NCBI RefSeq assembly: GCF_002482975.1
Contig: NZ_DLHA01000017.1
Span: 211,700 to 275,699 of the forward strand
DNA length: 64,000 nucleotides
Origin: Flavobacterium sp. UBA7680
GTDB lineage: Bacteria; Bacteroidota; Bacteroidia; Flavobacteriales; Flavobacteriaceae
Direction: 5' to 3'
Part shown: one piece after another, positions 58,541 through 64,000 of the stretch
How positions within the stretch are numbered: the stretch's first letter is position 1
How the letters are laid out: every line of letters starts with the position of its first letter
The notes under the pieces: model-generated
Told to the model about the DNA's origin: nothing
The model's database searches: none
The model's input: the letters and a program-made list of their open reading frames with translations, nothing else
Program-made: the position numbers and the translations under genes

Positions 58541-60424
58541 ATGACAACAGGTAAAATTAATGTTTCAGTAGAAAACATCTTTCCCTTAATCAAAAAGTTC
58601 TTATACAGCGATCACGAAATCTTTTTACGTGAGCTGGTTTCAAACGGAACTGATGCTACCTTAAAGTTAAAACATTTAATAAGCATTGGCGAAGCAAAAG
58701 TAGAATATGGAAATCCGGTTATCGAAATTAAAGTAGATAAAGAAGGTAAAAAAATCCATATTATCGACCAAGGTTTAGGTATGACAGCTGATGAAGTTGA
58801 AAAATACATCAATCAGGTTGCTTTTTCCGGAGCTGAAGAATTTTTAGATAAATACAAAGATTCTGCAAAAGATTCTGGAATTATTGGTCACTTTGGTCTT
58901 GGTTTCTATTCTGCATTTATGGTTGCAGAAAAAGTAGAAATCATTACAAAATCATACAAAGATGAACCTGCTGCACACTGGACTTGTGACGGAAGCCCTG
59001 AATTTACTTTAGAGCCAGCTGACAAAACTTCACGTGGTACAGAAATCATTCTGCACATTGCCGAAGATTCTTTAGAATTTTTAGAAGATTCTAAAATCAG
59101 CGGTTTATTGAATAAGTATAACAAGTTTATGCCTATTCCAATTAAATTTGGAACAAGAACAGAAACGCTTCCAAAACCAGAAGATGCTCCGGAAGATTAC
59201 GTTAATGAAACTATCGAACTTGATAATATCATTAACAATCCAAATCCGGCTTGGACAAAACAGCCTTCTGAATTATCTGATGAAGATTATAAAAACTTCT
59301 ACAGAGAATTGTATCCAATGCAGTTTGAAGATCCTTTGTTCAACATTCACTTAAACGTAGATTATCCGTTTAACTTAACTGGTATTTTGTATTTCCCTAA
59401 GTTAGGTTCAGATATGCAAATCCAAAAAGATAAAATTCAATTGTACCAAAACCAGGTTTACGTTACAGATAACGTAGAAGGAATTGTACCTGAATTTTTG
59501 ACGATGTTAAAAGGAGTTATCGATTCACCGGATATTCCGTTAAACGTTTCTCGTTCTGGTTTACAGGCAGATGGAGCGGTTAAGAAAATTTCAAACTACA
59601 TTACTCGTAAAGTAGCAGATAAATTAAAAGCTTTATTTAACGAAAACCGTGCTGATTTTGAAGCAAAATGGAACGACATTAAAATCGTTTTAGAGTACGG
59701 AATGCTTTCTGAAGATAAATTCTACGAAAAAGCTGGTGCGTTTGTTTTATACCCAACGGTAGACGATACTTATTTTACTTTAGAGGAATTAAAAGAAAAA
59801 CTAAAAGAAAACCAAACTGATAAAGATGGTAAATTAGTTATTCTTTATGCTGGTAACAAAGATGCACAGCACTCTTATATTGAAGCAGCAAAAGAAAAAG
59901 GATACGAAGTATTGCTTTTAGATTCTCCAATTATCTCGCATTTAATTCAAAAAATTGAAGGTGATAACAGCGAATTGACTTTCGTTCGTGTAGATTCTGA
60001 CCATGTTGATAATTTAATCAAAAAAGACGAAAACACGATTTCTAAATTATCTGATGAAGAAAAAGCAACATTAAAAACTTCATTAGAAGCTTATATTCCT
60101 AAAGCATACAGTGTTCAGCTGGAAGCTATGGACAGTCAGGCAGCTCCATTCATTATTACGCAGCCAGAATTTATGCGCAGAATGAAAGAAATGAGCCAAA
60201 CAGGCGGCGGCGGAATGTTCGGAATGGGAAATATGCCGGAAATGTACAATCTGGTTGTAAACACCAATTCTGATTTAGCTTCAAGTATTTTAAATACGGA
60301 AGATAAAACACATCAGGAACATTTGGTAAAACAAGCTTTAGATTTAGCAAAGTTATCTCAAAACCTTTTAAAAGGTGAAGCGTTGACTGCTTTTGTAAAA
60401 AGAAGCTTTGAAATGATCAAATAA
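58541..60424 (+). CDS. htpG: Molecular chaperone HtpG (Hsp90)
   Basis: HtpG is the cytoplasmic Hsp90 homologue. The 627-residue protein has the ATP-binding N-terminal domain (VENIFPLIKKFLYSDHEIFL, RELVSNGTDATLKL, IIDQGLGMTADEV, GHFGLGFYSAFMVA), the middle domain (GILYFPKLGSDM, VYVTDNVEGIVPEFL, GVIDSPDIPLNVSRSGLQ) and a C-terminal dimerisation domain. The ELVSNA segment usual in the family reads ELVSNGTDAT here. The frame is open 13 codons further upstream (58502), but ATG 58541 gives the usual family N-terminus. Confidence 0.95.
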   Translation: MTTGKINVSVENIFPLIKKFLYSDHEIFLRELVSNGTDATLKLKHLISIGEAKVEYGNPVIEIKVDKEGKKIHIIDQGLGMTADEVEKYINQVAFSGAEEFLDKYKDSAKDSGIIGHFGLGFYSAFMVAEKVEIITKSYKDEPAAHWTCDGSPEFTLEPADKTSRGTEIILHIAEDSLEFLEDSKISGLLNKYNKFMPIPIKFGTRTETLPKPEDAPEDYVNETIELDNIINNPNPAWTKQPSELSDEDYKNFYRELYPMQFEDPLFNIHLNVDYPFNLTGILYFPKLGSDMQIQKDKIQLYQNQVYVTDNVEGIVPEFLTMLKGVIDSPDIPLNVSRSGLQADGAVKKISNYITRKVADKLKALFNENRADFEAKWNDIKIVLEYGMLSEDKFYEKAGAFVLYPTVDDTYFTLEELKEKLKENQTDKDGKLVILYAGNKDAQHSYIEAAKEKGYEVLLLDSPIISHLIQKIEGDNSELTFVRVDSDHVDNLIKKDENTISKLSDEEKATLKTSLEAYIPKAYSVQLEAMDSQAAPFIITQPEFMRRMKEMSQTGGGGMFGMGNMPEMYNLVVNTNSDLASSILNTEDKTHQEHLVKQALDLAKLSQNLLKGEALTAFVKRSFEMIK

Positions 60425-60448
60425 GAGTAGCATAAAATAATTTATTCC

Positions 60449-60486
60449 AAATAGCCCGCAGGTAAAACTTGCGGGCTATTTTATTT
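60449..60486 (+). terminator. Terminator of htpG
   Basis: AATAGCCCGCA (60450-60460) pairs with TGCGGGCTATT (60470-60480), followed by a T-rich tract. Confidence 0.85.
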
Positions 60487-60668
60487 TTATAAAAAAACAA
60501 AATCATAAAAATTTAAAAAATAGACTGCTTTACATGTAGCGATTTAAGAAAAATCATATATTTTTAACTCCGTTTTGTTTAAATTCTTTTTCTATTCTAA
60601 GTAATAGAAACTTATAACCGGAGCGAGCCAAAAATCCTAAACAGAGTAGGCAAATAAATTCTAAGATT

Positions 60669-61346
60669 ATGTTTTATGTAAGACTAAACAAATTAAGAAT
60701 CATCAAAAATGGTGATATAATAGGAAAAGGTGAAATCCAATTCATGAGTTTTATAAACCAATCCAATGATAGTTTGCCCAATCTAAACGAATTTTTCGAA
60801 ACCAATGATGAAGATCGAAAAAAAGAAATCATTAAAGATTCTGTATCAAGAGTTATCCAATCCCGAATTTTAATGACGATCGACAAAGTAAAAGATAAAA
60901 GTATTATCACTTTTGGAGACACCGGATATATTGTTTACAAAGATGAAAAAATCCCAAAAGATTTTAGCTGGCAGATCGTTGCTGTCGAATTAGATAAAAA
61001 AACCCGAGATAATGCCGCATTAATTAAATCGGTCTTGACAGATTCTAATGTTGACACGATTACAAAAGGAATACAGGCACTCGCAAAAGCAAGTAATCCC
61101 GTTAGCGGAGCTGTTGTCGAACTTTCTAAATTAGTTGTTGGCGTAATTTTAGACATCGCAAAAAACAAGAAAGACGATCAAATTGGTTATTACCTAACTT
61201 CTTTCATTGAAAAATTAGATTATCCAAACGGGATTAGAGACCGACAAGACATTCCTGATTTAACAGGCAATATGTTTGTAGATTATTCCATTTTTGGATA
61301 TCAGGATTACGCAGTTGAAGCTGTTGAAAATTTAAAACCATTGTAA
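60669..61346 (+). CDS. Hypothetical protein next to patatin gene
   Basis: I do not recognise this 225-residue protein. It has no signal peptide. The first 95 residues are predicted beta-rich with a charged FFETNDEDRKKEII helix (LRIIKNGDIIGKGEIQFMSF opening). The middle (about 120-160) is a hydrophobic segment (ASNPVSGAVVELSKLVVGVI) that might be a helix embedded in a membrane or a buried core. The end is acidic and aromatic (FVDYSIFGYQDYAVEAVENL). A patatin gene follows after a terminator and 205 bases, so a link is only positional. Confidence 0.6.
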   Translation: MFYVRLNKLRIIKNGDIIGKGEIQFMSFINQSNDSLPNLNEFFETNDEDRKKEIIKDSVSRVIQSRILMTIDKVKDKSIITFGDTGYIVYKDEKIPKDFSWQIVAVELDKKTRDNAALIKSVLTDSNVDTITKGIQALAKASNPVSGAVVELSKLVVGVILDIAKNKKDDQIGYYLTSFIEKLDYPNGIRDRQDIPDLTGNMFVDYSIFGYQDYAVEAVENLKPL

Positions 61347-61366
61347 ACATTTCCTCAAGATATATT

Positions 61367-61402
61367 AAAATCCTGCAGATTAATTTCTGCGGGATTTTTT
61401 TT
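61367..61402 (+). terminator. Terminator of the hypothetical gene
   Basis: AATCCTGCAGA pairs with TCTGCGGGATT (61386-61396) with one mismatch, followed by a T-run. Confidence 0.82.
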
Positions 61403-61551
61403 GCCCTATACTCATTTCAACTATTTAAAAAAAGGGTAATTCTCCCCTTTTATGCCAGTAATCGAGTTCGTATTTTTACATGCCTGAAAATCAAATATTT
61501 AAACAAAATTAATTTGTAAAAAACAAACCAAAAACTTAAATACTGGAAATC

Positions 61552-62823
61552 ATGGAGAAAACGAAATTTACAGAAAACGGTGAAGTCTTATCAATTATAA
61601 AAGATTTAAAGGAACAAATTAAAGAGAAGAAAAAGAAATTCTCTGATATTGTAGATGCAAACGGTAACGAATATGTAGATTTAGTTCAGGAAGGCGGCGG
61701 CGTTCTTGGTGTTGCATTGGTTGGATATGTCTATGTTTTAGAACAAGTCGGAATTCGGTTTTTGAGTTTAGCCGGAACATCGGCCGGAAGTATTAATACC
61801 ATGCTGATGGCGGCTGCCGGACCAATTGATATTACAAAGTCCGAATGGATTTTAGAATGTTTATGCAATAAAAATTTATATGATTTTGTCGACGGAGATC
61901 ATGATGCGCGCGAATTTATTGATGCATTACTGAGCGATGCCGGGAATCTTAAATTAGTTATGAAAGGCTGTCAGGTTGTAGATAATTTTAAAGATGATTT
62001 AGGATTAAATCCCGGCACTAATTTTCATCAATGGATGACAAATTTGCTTTCGCAGAAAGGAATTAAAAACTATGGCGATTTAAAAGCGCTGCGCGAAAAA
62101 GGCGTTTCAAACGACAATAAATTATTCCGAATTAACAAAGTAAAACTTGGCGATAAAGAAGATTATACCAGACAAGATCATTGGAGCGAAATAGCTATAA
62201 TAACTGCTGACATAACTACAGAAAGCAAAATTATTTTCCCTAAAATGATTGACTTGTTTTACTCTAATCCGGATGTTCAAAATCCAGCTGATTTTGTGAG
62301 AGCTTCCATGTCGATTCCGCTTTTCTTTACTCCTTTTAGAATTAAAAATATTCCCGGCGGTATTGAAGCATGGAACAAATGGAACGAAGCAACCTGTTTG
62401 CGCGCTTCGGTTCCGTCAGAAGTTATGTTTATGGATGGCGGGATAATTTCAAACTTTCCTATTGACATTTTTCATGAAAATATGAATGTTCCGGCGTCGC
62501 CTACTTTTGGCATAAAACTCGGATATGACAAAAATGAAATCAATACAAACGAAAAAATAACCAATGTAATAAGCTCTATGTTTGACACGGCGAGATTTGG
62601 TTATGATTCAGAATTTTTAAGAAAAAATCCCGATTTTAAAAACCTCATCGGATATATTGATACCGGAAACCACAACTGGCTGAATTTCAATCTTACTGAT
62701 GATGCAAAAATTGATTTGTTCATTCGCGGAGCGCAAAAAGCCGCAGAGTTCTTAAACAAATTTGATTGGGAAGAATATAAAAAAATCAGAAAAGCCAAAA
62801 GCGAATATTACAAAACCGTTTAA
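61552..62823 (+). CDS. Patatin-like phospholipase
   Basis: This 423-residue protein has the patatin catalytic set: the oxyanion loop EGGGVLGVALVG (about 47-58), Ser77 in AGTSAGSINTM, and Asp295 in FMDGGIISNFP. A DFVRASMSIPLFFTP helix region sits between them. No signal peptide is visible, and the N-terminus is a charged coil (EQIKEKKKKFSDIV), so it is probably cytoplasmic or membrane-peripheral, acting as an acyl hydrolase on lipids. Patatins of this size occur both as general lipases and as defence effectors; no cyclase, sensor or nuclease gene that would indicate a defence system is present. Confidence 0.9.
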   Translation: MEKTKFTENGEVLSIIKDLKEQIKEKKKKFSDIVDANGNEYVDLVQEGGGVLGVALVGYVYVLEQVGIRFLSLAGTSAGSINTMLMAAAGPIDITKSEWILECLCNKNLYDFVDGDHDAREFIDALLSDAGNLKLVMKGCQVVDNFKDDLGLNPGTNFHQWMTNLLSQKGIKNYGDLKALREKGVSNDNKLFRINKVKLGDKEDYTRQDHWSEIAIITADITTESKIIFPKMIDLFYSNPDVQNPADFVRASMSIPLFFTPFRIKNIPGGIEAWNKWNEATCLRASVPSEVMFMDGGIISNFPIDIFHENMNVPASPTFGIKLGYDKNEINTNEKITNVISSMFDTARFGYDSEFLRKNPDFKNLIGYIDTGNHNWLNFNLTDDAKIDLFIRGAQKAAEFLNKFDWEEYKKIRKAKSEYYKTV

Positions 62824-62853
62824 AAACAATTGATTTACAAACAATTAAAAACC

Positions 62854-62889
62854 AAAATCCTGAAAGTAGAATTTTCAGGATTTTTTTTG
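62854..62889 (+). terminator. Terminator of the patatin gene
   Basis: AAAATCCTGAAA (62854-62865) pairs perfectly with TTTCAGGATTTT (62873-62884), followed by more T. Confidence 0.88.
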
Positions 62890-62948
62890 TGAATTATTTT
62901 TTTTATTACATTTGAATGCCTTTAATCTAATCTTAAACAAAAACCAAT

Positions 62949-63767
62949 ATGAAAAAAACGGCTATTTTACTTTCTGTAATGTTTGCTTCGGCATTTATTT
63001 ATGTTTCATGTTCCAGCGATGAAGTTGTCAATCAGGCAGACACAACGGCTGTCAGCGCATCTGTCGTAATTGACGCTATAAATGAAATGGATGTTAAAAC
63101 AGGATTGACTGTATCAAATACAAATCCCGCTGCAAAACCATCAGAAACTTCTCCGGGAACTTGCTACAATGTTGCGGTTACAACTCCAAACGGAACTCCT
63201 TATCCAAAAGTCTTTACTGTTGATTATGGAACAGGCTGCACGGTAAATCAAATTACAAGAAAAGGAAAACTAAAAATTACACTTTCTGGTCCGGTAATTA
63301 CAACCGGAAGTAAAATGACGGTAGAAAGAATCGATTATTCTATAAACGGTTTCAAACTGGAAGGAACTATAGAATATACTAATACCACTACTGTTGCAAC
63401 TGTACCGCAGTGGAGCAGAAAAGTAACAAACGGGAAATTTACAGATTTACTTGGAAGAGTTTTCACCAATTCAGGCATACACACCATAAAACAAACTGCT
63501 GGTGTTGATACTCCGTACGTATTAGAAGATAATATTTATGAAATGCCAGAGGGAACTCATACTGTTACTACAGAAAAAGGAGGAGCTTTGACTTTAACTG
63601 TACAGGAAACCTTAATTAAAAAATATTCTTGCGAGTATATATCTAAAGGAAAATTAAAAATTCAGGGCGGATATTTAAACGGTGTTATTGATTATGGAAA
63701 TAATGACTGCGACGCTAAATATACGTATACGCATGAAGATGGAGCGACTTACACTTTAGCAATGTAA
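62949..63767 (+). CDS. Hypothetical lipoprotein
   Basis: This 272-residue lipoprotein has lipobox IYVSC (Cys21) followed by SSDEVV and a Ser/Ala-rich linker to about residue 70. The rest is predicted beta-rich with repeated Thr/Gly strands, two segments that resemble each other (KGKLKITLSGPV near 105 and KGKLKIQGGYLNG near 234), and conserved-looking Cys at GTCYN, TGCTV, YSCEY and NDCDA that could form disulfides. I do not recognise a family. It is expected at the cell surface or periplasm. Confidence 0.68.
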   Translation: MKKTAILLSVMFASAFIYVSCSSDEVVNQADTTAVSASVVIDAINEMDVKTGLTVSNTNPAAKPSETSPGTCYNVAVTTPNGTPYPKVFTVDYGTGCTVNQITRKGKLKITLSGPVITTGSKMTVERIDYSINGFKLEGTIEYTNTTTVATVPQWSRKVTNGKFTDLLGRVFTNSGIHTIKQTAGVDTPYVLEDNIYEMPEGTHTVTTEKGGALTLTVQETLIKKYSCEYISKGKLKIQGGYLNGVIDYGNNDCDAKYTYTHEDGATYTLAM

Positions 63768-63794
63768 CCAATTCATTTTTAAAAAAATATAGAG

Positions 63795-63825
63795 ATCCCA
63801 ATTTAGAAATAGATTGGGATTTTTA
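63795..63825 (+). terminator. Terminator of the hypothetical lipoprotein gene
   Basis: ATCCCAAT (63795-63802) pairs with ATTGGGAT (63813-63820), followed by T residues. Confidence 0.78.
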
Positions 63826-63901
63826 TTTTTTAGAAAAATTAACGGTGACTTATTTACATTCAAACTATTTTCTTTATTTTGCACCAAAATCCAATAAACT
63901 A

Positions 63902-64000
63902 ATGAAAAAATCAATTATTGCCTTTGTTACTCTTGCACTGCTTGCATCATGTAGCAAAAAAGAATCTGCTCCAGATAATTTACACCTTACAGGAAATATT
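63902..64000 (+). CDS. Lipoprotein, 5' part only (window edge)
   Basis: The first 33 codons of a gene that runs off the window: a lipoprotein signal with lipobox LLASC (Cys17), then SKKESAPDNLHLTGNI. The start NLHLTGNI after a short linker is typical of DUF4369-thioredoxin (AhpC/TSA-like) lipoproteins of Bacteroidota, but too little is present to be sure. The frame is open to the edge. The gene is separated from the previous one by a terminator. Confidence 0.7.
   Translation, partial: MKKSIIAFVTLALLASCSKKESAPDNLHLTGNI

Noticed and set aside
61552..62823. Patatin gene as effector of a CBASS-like defence system
   Set aside because: No nucleotide cyclase, ubiquitin-like or other defence gene flanks it, and the neighbours are htpG, an unknown protein and lipoproteins.

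Overview
The window is an AT-rich chromosomal segment of a Flavobacterium-like bacterium (Bacteroidota, Flavobacteriaceae). The evidence is: SusC/SusD and HmuY-type outer-membrane uptake genes; many N-terminal lipoproteins; A-rich translation leaders without Shine-Dalgarno sites; and repeated copies of the Bacteroidota promoter -7 element TAnnTTTG, some with a TTG/TTTG box 17-20 bases upstream. I see no rRNA, tRNA, CRISPR array, prophage or insertion sequence. This is mostly core genome, with a few accessory pieces inserted.

Layout. 1-8.2 kb: a rhodanese-thioredoxin lipoprotein, a DUF2461 protein, a glycosyltransferase, a Tat-exported aminotransferase, murB, a PaiB-like protein, a family 2 glycosyltransferase and an overlapping ECF sigma factor. 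8.3-12.5 kb: a TonB energy transducer, a DUF4184 protein, a PH-domain protein and two tandem M48 metalloproteases. 12.7-16.9 kb: lipA, GAPDH and a hybrid sensor kinase, probably one transcript. 16.9-18.5 kb: a YoeB-type toxin-antitoxin pair lying directly upstream of lpxK. 18.6-25 kb: a Nif3-family gene and a cysteine-less zinc-ribbon homologue, a hydrolase, an ArsR regulator divergent from a cytochrome P450/monooxygenase pair, and rluF. 25-31.5 kb: a small regulon of two membrane-protein genes with a winged-helix regulator, then corA, folD and ffh. 31.7-36.3 kb: an MBOAT acyltransferase and two SGNH esterases, one carrying a LysM domain. 36.5-41.2 kb: a haem-uptake unit (TonB receptor plus HmuY) divergent from a DUF6607 gene. 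41.2-46 kb: a SusC/SusD pair. 46-58.4 kb: argS, a TonB receptor, cutC, a GIY-YIG nuclease inside a palindrome cluster, a ketoacyl-ACP synthase III, an S9 peptidase, an orphan ABC ATPase and envelope lipoproteins. 58.5-64 kb: htpG, an unknown protein, a patatin phospholipase and two lipoproteins, the last cut by the window edge.

Two themes stand out. First, intergenic DNA is full of large palindromes built from a few recurring phrases (GCCACAGATTAAAAGG, GTTTCAAGTTTC, CGCAAAGACGCAAAG, GTCATCCTGAGCGAAG). Several invade gene starts and create false start codons. The richest cluster flanks a complete GIY-YIG nuclease gene. Second, several regulatory units can be read directly: a palindrome over the P450 promoter next to its ArsR regulator, a duplicated operator shared by the winged-helix regulon, a symmetrical divergent haem promoter, and an orphan terminator in the leader of susC.

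Start codons were moved for nine genes where the longest open frame begins in a repeat, in a terminator or upstream of the promoter. Family names come from recognising motifs; no database search was possible.
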